Part shown: positions 28,336 to 38,951 of the stretch, in pieces
Layout of the letters: each line of letters opens with the position of its first letter
Position numbering within the stretch: the first letter of the stretch is position 1
Assembly (NCBI RefSeq): GCF_016938855.1
Contig: NZ_JAFHAP010000001.1
Location: forward strand, 23,501 to 87,500
DNA from: Polycladomyces zharkentensis
GTDB taxonomy: Bacteria > Bacillota > Bacilli > Thermoactinomycetales > JIR-001
Reading direction: 5' to 3'
Length of the DNA: 64,000 nt
Position numbers and translations under genes: made by a program
The notes under the pieces: model-generated
Seen by the model: only the letters and a program-made list of their open reading frames with translations
What the model was told of the DNA's origin: nothing
The model's database searches: none

Positions 28336-29397
28336 TTACCTTAAATACTTCGCCGGATCCTGCAATCTTCCGTTTTTCCGCACTTCAAAGTGAAGGTGCG
28401 GTCCGGTGGAACGCCCGTTGTTCCCCACTTCCGCGATTTTTTGACCGCGAGCCACGCGTTCACCCACATTGACCGTAACCGTGTTGCCATACATGTGAGC
28501 ATACAAGGTGGACAATCCGCCGTGGTCAATGACAACAATCCATCCATACCCGTTGGACGGACGGTTTTCGATCACCTTTCCGCTGGCCGCGGCATAGATC
28601 GGCGATCCCATTGGACAGCCGAAGTCCACGCCTTCGTGGAATTTGGCTTCCCCGGTCACCGGGTGAACGCGCCAACCGTAGGGGGACGTCATCGGTCCGT
28701 CGCACGGACGTGACAAATATCCGCCATTCCACAGGCCGCGGCTGTAGGCCAATTGCGCGTTGATCTTGTCCAGCTCTTCCTGCTTGATTTCTTCTTCTTC
28801 CTCCAGCTGGTGCAAAGACGCTTCGTGCTGTTTCACCAAGGCGACGAGCTTTTGATATTCTTCATCCGCCTTGGCCTTTTCCTCTTTCAATTTGTTTTGC
28901 TCTGCCAACAACCTTTGCTGATCTTTCTCTTTTTTCTCCCTGGCTTCGAAATAATGATTCAACAGGGTGCGATCCTGTTTGACGATCAGGCGGATCGTCT
29001 CAAAACGGACCAGGAATTCGTTGAAGGAGCCGGCTGAAAACAAGGCCTTCATGTATCCCATGTCGCCTTTCATGTAAATCTCACGGACTCGTTGTTTGAA
29101 GATGGCCGCATGCTGATTGAGTTCTTTTTCCGCTTGCTGGAGATCTTTTTTCGCTTTCTCCACCTTTTTGTTCTGTTCGTCCAATTTTTTCTCCAGCTCA
29201 TTCAGTTTTTGTTCCCTGGCATCAAGCTGTTCCTTCACTTTTTCCAGATCCGCTTCCTTCTGTGACTTCCGGTTCCGAATATCCTGCAATTCCTTTTTGG
29301 TCTTGTCCACTTTGCTCTCCGCGTTCACCCCGTTGACCGTCAGCCCGCTGAAAACCAAGCTGACAGCCAATACCATTGCAAGCAACGTGCGCTTCAT
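28336..29397 (-). CDS. Coiled-coil M23 peptidase, EnvC-like (paralog 3)
   Basis: A 353-residue sister of paralog 2 with the same signal peptide and coiled coil. Its LytM zinc ligands are HEGVD and HLH (GPHLHFEV). The ATG at 29397 is preceded by AGAGGG; the 13 upstream in-frame residues are not family-like. The divergence confined to the LytM part, against a conserved coiled coil, suggests that the coiled coil keeps binding one shared partner, plausibly FtsX, while enzyme specificity drifts. That last point is inference. Confidence 0.9.
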   Translation of the reverse strand: MKRTLLAMVLAVSLVFSGLTVNGVNAESKVDKTKKELQDIRNRKSQKEADLEKVKEQLDAREQKLNELEKKLDEQNKKVEKAKKDLQQAEKELNQHAAIFKQRVREIYMKGDMGYMKALFSAGSFNEFLVRFETIRLIVKQDRTLLNHYFEAREKKEKDQQRLLAEQNKLKEEKAKADEEYQKLVALVKQHEASLHQLEEEEEIKQEELDKINAQLAYSRGLWNGGYLSRPCDGPMTSPYGWRVHPVTGEAKFHEGVDFGCPMGSPIYAAASGKVIENRPSNGYGWIVVIDHGGLSTLYAHMYGNTVTVNVGERVARGQKIAEVGNNGRSTGPHLHFEVRKNGRLQDPAKYLR

Positions 29398-29439
29398 CCA
29401 ACCCTCTCCCTGTGTTGTGTTCTTCCAGTTGTCCACGGA

Positions 29440-30597
29440 TCATCTGAAATAAGGCAGGGGATCGACGGGTTCTCCGTTTTTGTGAACTTCAAAATGGAGG
29501 TGGGGTCCCGTGGACACCCCATTATTGCCAACCGCCGCAATCACCTGGCCCCGCGATACGTGCTGTCCCACGCTGACCCGCACATCCTGAGGATATACAT
29601 GTGCGTACAACGTGGCCAAGTTGTTGCCGTGATAGATGACAACGATCCAACCGTAACCACTGGCGGGACGGGATTCCATCACCACGCCGTCAGCGGCGGC
29701 GTGAATCGGCGATCCCAGACGGTCGGCAATGTCGATTCCCGCGTGAAGACGCCACCGATGCTTGATCGGATGGTAACGAAGGCCGAATTTGGATGTCAAG
29801 CGGCCACCGTCCACAGGCCAGTAAAATTTCCCGCCTTGATATTTGGGTTTCTGAACGCCTTTGTCACCGCCGGATGCACGCTTTTCCAACTCACGTTCCC
29901 TTTGTGCGATCAACTGCTGAACCTGCCGGGTGTCCTGCTCGTTCAGTTCTTCCAAATGCGACCGCTGCTGTTCCAACTGGGCCAATTGCGCTTCGTTCCG
30001 ACGATATTCGGCGATCAGTTGTTTATGTAAACCCTCTGCTGCGGCCATCTGCTGTTTTTTCTGTTTCAACTGCTGCTCGATGAGGGATTTTTGACGCGCG
30101 ACTTCTTGCCGGTTTTTCTGAAACCCCGCAATCAATTGCCGGTCGGCCTTGACCACTTCGCGTACCCAATAAAGCCGGGAGAGGAATTGTGCGAACGAGT
30201 CGGAGCTCATCAGCGCTTCGAAGTAAAACATGTTGCCCTGCATATACAACTGTCGTACCCGATTTCGAAACAGCGCCTGCCGCTCCTCCAGCTGCTTTTC
30301 CAGTTGCGACAGACGCGCCTTCGACTGTTGTAACTGCTGTTCTGATCGGTATACCTGATCATTCAATGCCGCCAGCCGTTGTTTCATCTCATCGATTTGC
30401 TTCACCAGCGACTGCAAATCTTCGGCTTTCACCTTTTTCTCTTTTTCGATTTGCTGAATCTGCTTGTCCCGCTCTTTGATGGCTTCCTTTTTCCGATCGA
30501 TTTCACTCGGCCCGGATTGAGCCGAAGCGCCGGCAGGCGGCAAGACGACTCCCAAGGCCAAACAAACGCTTACCGCCAACAAAAAGAAGCGCTTCAC
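29440..30597 (-). CDS. Coiled-coil M23 peptidase, EnvC-like (paralog 4, next to ftsX)
   Basis: A 385-residue secreted protein with a signal peptide (FFLLAVSVCLALGVVLPPAGASA), a glutamine-rich coiled coil over about residues 30-245, and an M23 domain with zinc ligands HAGID and HLH. The start is GTG at 30597 (VKRFFLLAV), because GGAGGGG lies six bases upstream; the TTG further up falls within that region. It begins 31 bases after the ftsX stop, so it is the most likely primary partner of FtsEX. It is more divergent from paralogs 2 and 3 than they are from each other. Confidence 0.9.
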   Translation of the reverse strand: MKRFFLLAVSVCLALGVVLPPAGASAQSGPSEIDRKKEAIKERDKQIQQIEKEKKVKAEDLQSLVKQIDEMKQRLAALNDQVYRSEQQLQQSKARLSQLEKQLEERQALFRNRVRQLYMQGNMFYFEALMSSDSFAQFLSRLYWVREVVKADRQLIAGFQKNRQEVARQKSLIEQQLKQKKQQMAAAEGLHKQLIAEYRRNEAQLAQLEQQRSHLEELNEQDTRQVQQLIAQRERELEKRASGGDKGVQKPKYQGGKFYWPVDGGRLTSKFGLRYHPIKHRWRLHAGIDIADRLGSPIHAAADGVVMESRPASGYGWIVVIYHGNNLATLYAHVYPQDVRVSVGQHVSRGQVIAAVGNNGVSTGPHLHFEVHKNGEPVDPLPYFR

Positions 30598-30628
30598 ACC
30601 ATTCCCCTCCAAAACGTTTTTGGCATGA

Positions 30629-31525
30629 TCAGACTTTCAGGAATCGGCGAATCGACATGATACTTCCCCAGACTCCGATCACAACACCCAACGCCATGGT
30701 CAACAGCGTGACATACAGAGACAGGGGCCACATGTCCAACGCTTTGAAGAAGTTGTACCCCTGACCCGCATCCATGATGTGGAGGAACGCGTTATACACC
30801 ACCAACACGATCGTCACCGGCACAATCGATCCCAAAATCCCGATCAAGGCACCTTCAATGAAAAACGGCCAACGAATAAACCAGTTACTCGCCCCCACCA
30901 ACCGCATGATCTCAATTTCACGGCGGCGGGCGAAGATGGTCAGTTTGATGGTGTTGGAGATCAGGAACGCAGCCAAGACGGCCAACCCGGTTCCGAAGAC
31001 CAACACCACGATACGGACGTAATAGGACAGATCGAGCAGTTTGTCGGAGACCCCGTCACCGGAGTCGGCATCATCGATTTGGTTGAGCTGTTTGATCTTG
31101 CTCTCCAATTCCTCGATTTTTTGCGGGTTTTTGGGCACAATACGGAACATGTCAGGCAACGGGTTCTGGTTCCCTTCCAATCCTTCCAGGAATGTGGAAT
31201 CTTTCCCCCATTGCTTTTTCATCTGTTCCAGTCCCGCCGATTTGGGGACGAATTCCACGCTTTTCACTTCCGGCATCTGCGAGATCTGTTTTTTCAACGC
31301 ATCCACGTCATACGTAGTGGCCGTCTGCGAGACGAACGCCGTTACACCCATCTGTTTGTCCAATTCGCCGGCCCAATAGCTGACATTGAAGGCAAACACG
31401 AGAAAGAATCCGAAAATGAGCAAGGTGACGGCCACCGCACTGACCGCGGCGAACGTCATCCACGAGTTTCTGCGTAAACTTTTGACCGCCTCGCGAGCAT
31501 GGCGGAACATCGTATCAATCTTCAT
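30629..31525 (-). CDS. ftsX: Cell division ABC permease FtsX
   Basis: A 298-residue membrane protein with the FtsX plan: a short cytoplasmic N-terminus, one membrane helix (VAVTLLIFGFFLVFAF), an extracellular domain of about 120 residues, then three helices at the C-terminus. FtsX relays FtsE ATP hydrolysis to periplasmic or cell-surface coiled-coil hydrolases. It overlaps ftsE by 11 bases and is followed directly by an EnvC-like gene. In B. subtilis the partner is CwlO; here the adjacent LytM proteins are the obvious candidates. Confidence 0.95.
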   Translation of the reverse strand: MKIDTMFRHAREAVKSLRRNSWMTFAAVSAVAVTLLIFGFFLVFAFNVSYWAGELDKQMGVTAFVSQTATTYDVDALKKQISQMPEVKSVEFVPKSAGLEQMKKQWGKDSTFLEGLEGNQNPLPDMFRIVPKNPQKIEELESKIKQLNQIDDADSGDGVSDKLLDLSYYVRIVVLVFGTGLAVLAAFLISNTIKLTIFARRREIEIMRLVGASNWFIRWPFFIEGALIGILGSIVPVTIVLVVYNAFLHIMDAGQGYNFFKALDMWPLSLYVTLLTMALGVVIGVWGSIMSIRRFLKV

Positions 31526-32201
31526 AACCGTATTCCCCCTGCCACTCGTCCCTCACAATGACGCCTTGTTCGATGGCGATGACGCGCTTGCGCATCGTGT
31601 TCACGATCTCTTTGTTGTGGGTCGCCATCACGATGGTCGTTCCACGGTTGTTGATCTCCTGCAGCAAATACATAATGTCCCACGAGTTTTCGGGGTCCAG
31701 GTTCCCCGTAGGCTCGTCCGCAATCAGGAAACTGGGATTGTTTACAATCGCCCGGGCGATGGAGACCCGTTGCTGTTCCCCACCGGACAATTGGGACGGG
31801 AGGGCGTGCATCCGATCCTGCAAACCGACCAGCTCCAAGACTTCCTCCACGCGCCGGCGAATCTGCCGTCTCGGCGCCTCAATCGCCTCCATGGCGAAAG
31901 CGACGTTCTCATACGCTGTCATGTTGGGCAACAATTTGTAATCTTGGAATACCACTCCAATATTGCGACGCAAATACGGAATTTTCCAATCCCGAACGCG
32001 TTTGACATTGACGCCGTTGATCAGGATGACACCGCTGGATGGCTTTTCTTCCCGGTACATGAGCTTGATAAAGGTACTCTTACCCGCACCACTCGGTCCG
32101 ACAATGTAGACGAATTCTCCCTGTTCGATCTTGACGTCAATTCCACGCAACGCCTCAACACCGTTCGGGTATCTTTTCCAAACATCATGCATTTCGATCA
32201 C
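31515..32201 (-). CDS. ftsE: Cell division ABC ATPase FtsE
   Basis: A 228-residue ATPase with Walker A GPSGAGKST at about residue 36, signature LSGGEQQRVSIARAIV, and Walker B FLIADEPTGNLDPE. With FtsX it forms the complex that gates peptidoglycan hydrolase activity at the septum or sidewall. It is the first gene of a run that continues through ftsX and the M23 genes. A sigma-A-like promoter lies about 90 bases upstream. Confidence 0.95.
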   Translation of the reverse strand: MIEMHDVWKRYPNGVEALRGIDVKIEQGEFVYIVGPSGAGKSTFIKLMYREEKPSSGVILINGVNVKRVRDWKIPYLRRNIGVVFQDYKLLPNMTAYENVAFAMEAIEAPRRQIRRRVEEVLELVGLQDRMHALPSQLSGGEQQRVSIARAIVNNPSFLIADEPTGNLDPENSWDIMYLLQEINNRGTTIVMATHNKEIVNTMRKRVIAIEQGVIVRDEWQGEYGYED

Positions 32202-32289
32202 AATATCACCTCAAGCCTCGTGTACCTGGTTTTCTATGAAACTATGTAACAAACTCCCCATCCTATCACACGCATCAAATCACATTACT

Positions 32290-32317
32290 ATTATAGTATA
32301 GCATCTTTATCCCGCAA
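32290..32317 (-). promoter_or_regulatory. ftsE promoter
   Basis: On the minus strand TTGCGG (32312-32317) and TATAAT (32290-32295) are spaced by 16 bases, about 90 bases before the ftsE start. A second hexamer, TATACT, overlaps the -10. The remaining intergenic DNA to argH holds only a short CCTGAC-TGCC-GTCAGG hairpin (32475-32490). Confidence 0.5.
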
Positions 32318-32534
32318 TCCCAGCCGCCTTTCCTGTTCGTTCGCTAATTCGACAAAAGCAAAACGAAAGAAACCCACTACCCTCCCGCAGTGGACTGCTG
32401 ACAATGGGAAACGGGTCGTTTTTTCGACCCTTGCTCCCTCTCCCGGACAAATGTCGTCCGCATCTTGTCAACACCCTGACTGCCGTCAGGCAAGGGTTTC
32501 TATATCCGATTTCGGTTGATAGAAATCCATTTCA

Positions 32535-33938
32535 TTAATCAATAACGTGATCTAACCACGTATGGGTTTCATCGATTTTCGATTTTTTTTCTTCGATCGC
32601 GGCCAAAACGGCTTGACGCCCCGTACCGCCGGGGATATTTCGCGCGTCCACCACCCGTTCCAATTGAAGTGCTTCATAAACGTCCGCCTCAATCAGCGGG
32701 CAGGCGGCCTTGAATTCCGCCAATTCACAATCCGTCAATGTCTTGCCCCGTTCCAGGCAATGCAGTACCAAACGCCCGACGACTTCATGCGCTTCGCGGA
32801 ACGGCAAGCCTTTCTTCACCAGATAATCAGCCAGATCAGTGGCGTTGGCAAACCCGCTTTGCGCATTTTCCCGCATTTTCTCCACATTCACTTTCATGCT
32901 GGAAAGCATCGGCGCCGTTAACGCGAGCGCCCCGGTCAGCGTGTCCACCGTATCGAACACGCCCTCTTTGTCTTCCTGTATATCCTTGTTGTAAGTGAGT
33001 GGCAAGGCCTTCAATGCAGTGAGTAACGCCACCAGATGACCGATGACGCGTCCTGTTTTCCCCCGGACCAGTTCGGGGACGTCCGGATTTTTCTTCTGCG
33101 GCATCATGCTGCTGCCCGTACAGAAGGCATCATCCAACTCGATGTAACCGAACTCTTCACTGGACCACAGGATCAACTCTTCGGACAGACGGGAGAGATG
33201 AACCATGATGAGCGAAGCGATGGAGAGAAACTCCACCAGATAGTCACGATCGCTGACGGCGTCCATGCTGTTGTCATAGATACCGTCGAAGCCGAGTTCC
33301 TCCGCTACCATGTACCGGTCGATCGGAAAGGTCGTCCCGGCGATCGCACCGGCACCCAACGGCGAAATGTTGACCCGTTTGTAACTGTCCATCAACCGCT
33401 CGATATCACGCTGAAACATGGAAACGTAAGCCAACAGGTGATGGGCCAGCCGCACGGGCTGGGCACGCTGCAGGTGGGTGTATCCCGGCAGGATGGTATC
33501 CACGTGCACTTCCGCCTGTGCGATGAGCGCTTCCTGCACGCCGACAAGCAAACGGACCAGTTCAACGGTTTGATGACGAACGTACAGGTGCATATCCAAC
33601 GCCACCTGATCATTGCGGCTGCGACCCGTATGCAGTTTGCCGCCGACGGGACCGATTTCCTCGATCAACAGTTTCTCGATGTTCATGTGTATGTCTTCAT
33701 TCTCGACCGAAAACGACACTTCCCCGCGGCGGATGCGTTCCCGGATCGTTTCCAACCCGGAAAGGATGGTCTTCGTCTCTTCCTTCGTCAAAATGCCACA
33801 GGCGCCCAGCATGCGCACATGGGCCATACTCCCCCGGATATCTTCTTCGGCCAGCCGTTGATCAAACCCGATCGATGCGGTGTATTCCTCAACCAACTGG
33901 TTGGTCGGCTTGGTAAATCGCCCGCCCCAGAGCTTCAT
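32535..33938 (-). CDS. argH: Argininosuccinate lyase
   Basis: Last step of arginine synthesis: splits argininosuccinate into arginine and fumarate. The 467-residue protein carries the fumarase/aspartase superfamily signature [12 protein letters not shown] and the motif THLQRAQPV. The start [10 protein letters not shown] at 33938 is the conserved family start with AAGGAGG nine bases upstream. It lies inside the 3-prime end of argG, giving a 50-base overlap. The longer frame to 34106 is an argG shadow. Confidence 0.96.
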   Translation of the reverse strand: MKLWGGRFTKPTNQLVEEYTASIGFDQRLAEEDIRGSMAHVRMLGACGILTKEETKTILSGLETIRERIRRGEVSFSVENEDIHMNIEKLLIEEIGPVGGKLHTGRSRNDQVALDMHLYVRHQTVELVRLLVGVQEALIAQAEVHVDTILPGYTHLQRAQPVRLAHHLLAYVSMFQRDIERLMDSYKRVNISPLGAGAIAGTTFPIDRYMVAEELGFDGIYDNSMDAVSDRDYLVEFLSIASLIMVHLSRLSEELILWSSEEFGYIELDDAFCTGSSMMPQKKNPDVPELVRGKTGRVIGHLVALLTALKALPLTYNKDIQEDKEGVFDTVDTLTGALALTAPMLSSMKVNVEKMRENAQSGFANATDLADYLVKKGLPFREAHEVVGRLVLHCLERGKTLTDCELAEFKAACPLIEADVYEALQLERVVDARNIPGGTGRQAVLAAIEEKKSKIDETHTWLDHVID

Positions 33939-35145
33939 CGTGATCCTCCTTCTTCGGGTTGACGGTGGCGAATACTTGCGTCGGCAATCCCCACAGACGG
34001 ATAAAACCGACGGCTGCCTGATGATCGAAGGTGTCCTCCGGCGTGTAGGTGGCCAGCTTTTCATTGTACAGAGATCGATCCGACTTACGGCCGGTGACCA
34101 CGGCATGCCCTTTGAACAGCTTGACGCGCACCGTTCCGCTGACGGTTTCTTGCGTCACGTCGATAAAGGCGTCCAATGCTTTTTTGAGCGGGGAGAACCA
34201 CAAGCCTTCATAGATCAATTTGCCCCATTGCTGTTCCACGATCGGCTTGAACTGGGCAATCTCCCGGGTTTGCGTCAGAAACTCCAGTTCCCGGTGAGCC
34301 GTGATCAGTGTAATGGCTCCCGGACACTCGTACACCTCACGCGATTTGATGCCCACCAGCCGGTTTTCCACGTGATCGATCCGGCCGACACCGTGTTTCC
34401 CGGCGATCTGGTTCAACGCGGCAATCAGCTCATGAAGCGGCATCGTTTGCCCGTCCAATGCGACAGGAAGTCCCTTTTCAAATGTGATCTCCACTTCATC
34501 AGGCTGATCGGGCGTATCGGCCAGTGAAGCTGTCCATTCATACGCTTCCTCCGGCGGCTCCGCCCACGGATTTTCCAAAATGCCGCACTCACAACTTCTT
34601 CCCCACAAGTTCTGGTCGATGCTGTAGGGATTATCCAAATCGACCGGGATCGGAATACCGTGTTTTTTGGCGTATTCGATCTCTTCGTCCCTGGACATCG
34701 CCCACTCCCGAACCGGTGCGATCACTTTCAGGTGTGGATTCAATGCGGCGACGGACACATCGAACCGTACCTGGTCATTCCCTTTCCCGGTACAACCGTG
34801 CGCCACGGCAACCGCACCTTCTTTTTCCGCCACTTGCACCAGCACTTCCGAGATGAGCGGACGGGACAGCGCGGACACCAACGGATATTTGCCTTCATAC
34901 ATCGCATTGGCCTTCAGTGCCGGCGCCAGATATTTCTCGGCAAACCACTGCCGCGCATCGACGACCAGCGACTTGACCGCACCCACTTTCAACGCTTTGG
35001 CTTTGACAAAATCCAAATCCTTGCCCTCTCCCACATCAAGGGCGACGGCGACAACATCATAACCGTAGTGCTCCTGCAACCACTTGATGGCGACCGATGT
35101 ATCTAAACCCCCGGAATATGCCAGGATCACCTTATCTTTTGCCAC
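33889..35145 (-). CDS. argG: Argininosuccinate synthase
   Basis: Condenses citrulline and aspartate with ATP. The 418-residue protein has the N-terminal PP-loop [15 protein letters not shown] at residue 9 and the conserved [12 protein letters not shown]. It is about 15 residues longer than B. subtilis ArgG (403), and the extra C-terminus ([16 protein letters not shown]) is encoded by DNA that also encodes the argH start in another frame. This places citrulline-to-arginine conversion (argGH) apart from the argD-carAB-argF cluster at the right of the window. Confidence 0.96.
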   Translation of the reverse strand: MAKDKVILAYSGGLDTSVAIKWLQEHYGYDVVAVALDVGEGKDLDFVKAKALKVGAVKSLVVDARQWFAEKYLAPALKANAMYEGKYPLVSALSRPLISEVLVQVAEKEGAVAVAHGCTGKGNDQVRFDVSVAALNPHLKVIAPVREWAMSRDEEIEYAKKHGIPIPVDLDNPYSIDQNLWGRSCECGILENPWAEPPEEAYEWTASLADTPDQPDEVEITFEKGLPVALDGQTMPLHELIAALNQIAGKHGVGRIDHVENRLVGIKSREVYECPGAITLITAHRELEFLTQTREIAQFKPIVEQQWGKLIYEGLWFSPLKKALDAFIDVTQETVSGTVRVKLFKGHAVVTGRKSDRSLYNEKLATYTPEDTFDHQAAVGFIRLWGLPTQVFATVNPKKEDHDEALGRAIYQADQPVG

Positions 35146-35174
35146 GTTTGACCTCTCCCTTATAAAAATTCATC

Positions 35175-35582
35175 TTAGTGTATTATTATACATACCAACC
35201 GATAAAAGTCCATGTTTTTTTCGAGTGTCAAGCAAATGTCACACATTTTGATCCGGGGGGCGATCCACATGTCGGACTGCCTTTTCCGGTTTTTCGCCCA
35301 CTCCCGATACAACGGCTGTTTTCCCTCAACAGAATCCAACTTTGAGGATGGAAAATATTGAATCAACCAGTTCACAAAATCATCATGCGTAGGCCCAACA
35401 GCCCATTCACATGCCAACCCATTGACTTGTACCGAAGCAGATTGATGACAAAGCGGCTGACTCCGATTTCCCGTCTGTAGCTCCGCGATGGACGGAAATT
35501 TCGCTCCGTTCCCCGAAATTGCGTGAGGTCCGACCACACTGTCAACAGTCTCGTCTTGAAGGCGTTTTTTTGCTATCCTCAA
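35175..35582 (-). CDS. Doubtful ORF, 135 residues
   Basis: An open frame overlapping the argG promoter, starting with TTG and with no convincing ribosome binding site. The C-terminal half (PLYREWAKNRKRQSDMWIAP) looks somewhat protein-like but I recognise no family. It may be a decayed gene. The rest of 35583-35814 is AT-rich with nothing I can assign. Confidence 0.2.
   Translation of the reverse strand: MRIAKKRLQDETVDSVVGPHAISGNGAKFPSIAELQTGNRSQPLCHQSASVQVNGLACEWAVGPTHDDFVNWLIQYFPSSKLDSVEGKQPLYREWAKNRKRQSDMWIAPRIKMCDICLTLEKNMDFYRLVCIIIH
35185..35212 (-). promoter_or_regulatory. argG promoter
   Basis: On the minus strand TGGACT (35207-35212), a 16-base spacer and TATAAT (35185-35190) lie 40 bases before the argG start. 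Between promoter and start, GATGAATTTTTAT resembles half of an ArgR box, but a full palindrome is not clear. Confidence 0.5.
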
Positions 35583-35814
35583 AGGGAGTCCATCTTTTGG
35601 TTGGTGATGGCGTGAACTTTTATCCTTCCCATTCCCAAAAAGGATGGGCTTATTATCCCTGCTTAGAAAGTAGTAATAATGTAAAGTTGTTGCTTTTCGT
35701 AACGAGCAAATTGTAATATCATATCAATTAGTCAGAAGCAAATTTGCTTCTTTTTCTCGGAATGAAAAGTTTCGTAAAATTAACTTTATCTTAATCTTTA
35801 CGGACGTTCAAAAG

Positions 35815-35858
35815 AAAAACCTGATTCCCTTCGTTTTCCCAAAGGAAATCAGGTTTTT
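35815..35858 (-). terminator. Terminator after the nitroreductase gene
   Basis: AAAAACCTGATT...AATCAGGTTTTT forms a 12-base-pair stem with T-runs on both strands. It lies 45 bases downstream of the nitroreductase stop, so it can end the glcU-gdh-nitroreductase transcript. Confidence 0.85.
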
Positions 35859-35902
35859 CAGAACTGTAGCCCTTAGTCAGTTTAAAAATGGCTTGTCATT
35901 AA

Positions 35903-36568
35903 TTATTTGAAGAATTTAACACGTTCTTCCAACGGCTTGAATTCTTTATCTCCAGGTGTAGTAATCGGCTTACCAAACGGCATTTGAGCAATAAGTGTCC
36001 ATTCGTTGGGGATATTCCACTCTCTTTTCACTTCATCATCAATGAGTGGGTTATAGTGTTGCAAAGAGGCGCCAAATCCTTCGATTTCTAATGATGTCCA
36101 AATCACATATTGGAGCATACCCGAAGATTGATGAGCCCAAATCGGGAAATTCTTCGCATAAGATGGGAATTGTTGTTGCAGACCTTGAATTACACGTTCG
36201 TCTTCAAAGAACAAAACTGTCCCATAGCCACTACGGAATGAGTTGTTTATTTTTTCTTCCGTTGAAGCGAATCGATCTGCAGGAACGATTTTTCTTAACG
36301 TTTCCTTAGTAATATCCCATAACTTGTTGTGATGCTCTCCTAACAACAGAACTACTCGTGCACTCTGGGAATTAAATGCAGATGGTGTGTATTTGACAGC
36401 ATGGTCAATCACTTCTTTAATTCTTTCATCAGAAACGGGTGCTTCTTTGCTGATCCCGTAATAAGTGCGTCGATCTTTCACTGCTGTATAGAAATCTTTT
36501 GCGCTATTCGCCATGCCACTCGCCCCCGGTTTCATTTTATTTCCGAATACATTATCTAAGAATCCCAT
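35903..36568 (-). CDS. Nitroreductase family protein
   Basis: A 221-residue FMN-dependent oxidoreductase of the nitroreductase fold. The visible features are the N-terminal FMN-phosphate region (YTAVKDRRTYYGISKEAPV), SAFNSQSARV, and a C-terminal IAQMPFGKP segment. It resembles the MhqN/YdfN and HBN1-type branch that reduces quinones or nitro compounds. AGGAGATG precedes the ATG. It is the third gene after glcU and gdh, all AT-rich relative to the window, and glucose dehydrogenase could supply NAD(P)H for it. The substrate is unknown. Confidence 0.85.
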   Translation of the reverse strand: MGFLDNVFGNKMKPGASGMANSAKDFYTAVKDRRTYYGISKEAPVSDERIKEVIDHAVKYTPSAFNSQSARVVLLLGEHHNKLWDITKETLRKIVPADRFASTEEKINNSFRSGYGTVLFFEDERVIQGLQQQFPSYAKNFPIWAHQSSGMLQYVIWTSLEIEGFGASLQHYNPLIDDEVKREWNIPNEWTLIAQMPFGKPITTPGDKEFKPLEERVKFFK

Positions 36569-36597
36569 TTAACACATCTCCTTAACTATTCTAAAGT

Positions 36598-38273
<1,676 letters not shown>

Positions 38274-38347
38274 TGGTTGAACCCTTCTTTCATGATGTAC
38301 TTTGATAATATACTTTACTTTAGTTAGTTGATTATTTTACGTAACCA

Positions 38348-38376
38348 ATAGTACCACTTGCGTTTCTAATAGTCAA
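38348..38376 (-). promoter_or_regulatory. glcU promoter
   Basis: On the minus strand TTGACT (38371-38376) and TACTAT (38348-38353) are spaced by exactly 17 bases. The leader then contains TTACGTAA and repeated AACTAA motifs that could bind a regulator. In B. subtilis the equivalent operon is sporulation-controlled; this one looks vegetative. Confidence 0.6.
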
Positions 38377-38552
38377 TTAGTAAAAAATAGAAGCCTTTAT
38401 TTGAACTGATGAGGTCACGAAAGGGAAACTACGAAAACTGATTGAACTCGCTCAATACACAAAAAAATAGAGGGTTTCCTCTCTCCCCAACACCCGTTAA
38501 ATCAGTATAAGCTAGGAGCCGCCCCCTTGGAGATCCGCACTGAAAACCGAAC

Positions 38553-38575
38553 AAAAAAACGCCCCACATGGGACG
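38553..38575 (-). terminator. Rho-independent terminator
   Basis: CGTCCC-ATGT-GGGGCG followed by seven T residues on the minus strand. It implies a transcript coming from about 38600-38900 on that strand, where only a degenerate frame is visible. Confidence 0.75.
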
Positions 38576-38648
38576 ATCACCATTGTCATCCATCACGTCT
38601 CCCCCTTAGTCAAACTCTGGTGACGCAAGCATCAAGTCAATTTCCTCG

Positions 38649-38849
38649 TCAGTACTGGTCGATCCAATACGCCTGTCCATCTATAACATACGCCCATCCG
38701 GCCACACAATCTCTCGCTGCTCCCCATGACGAACTTTTTTCTTTCCACTCCTCCCATCGCGCCAAAGACCACGGACAGAGTAGCACTTCCCTCGCTTGTA
38801 CTGGCGACCAACATACCGGTGTTTCCCCATCGCCAAACTTTTTAAAGTT
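38649..38849 (-). pseudogene. Degenerate small ORF upstream of a terminator
   Basis: The most protein-like frame reads FGDGETPVCWSPVQAREV and ends GWAYVIDGQAYWIDQY, but has no usable ATG. An overlapping frame beginning MYVQNKTLKSLAMGK at about 38866 has a start and a ribosome binding site, yet stops early. A frameshift between the two would join them. The terminator at 38553 supports past transcription. No family is recognised. Confidence 0.3.
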
Positions 38850-38951
38850 TTATTCTGCACATACATTCCATTTACTCCCTTTGTTCTATGGACGGAGTTT
38901 TCTGTTTTTTGTAAGATGAAGACTGTTGAAAAATATTGAAGAGGTGGAAGG

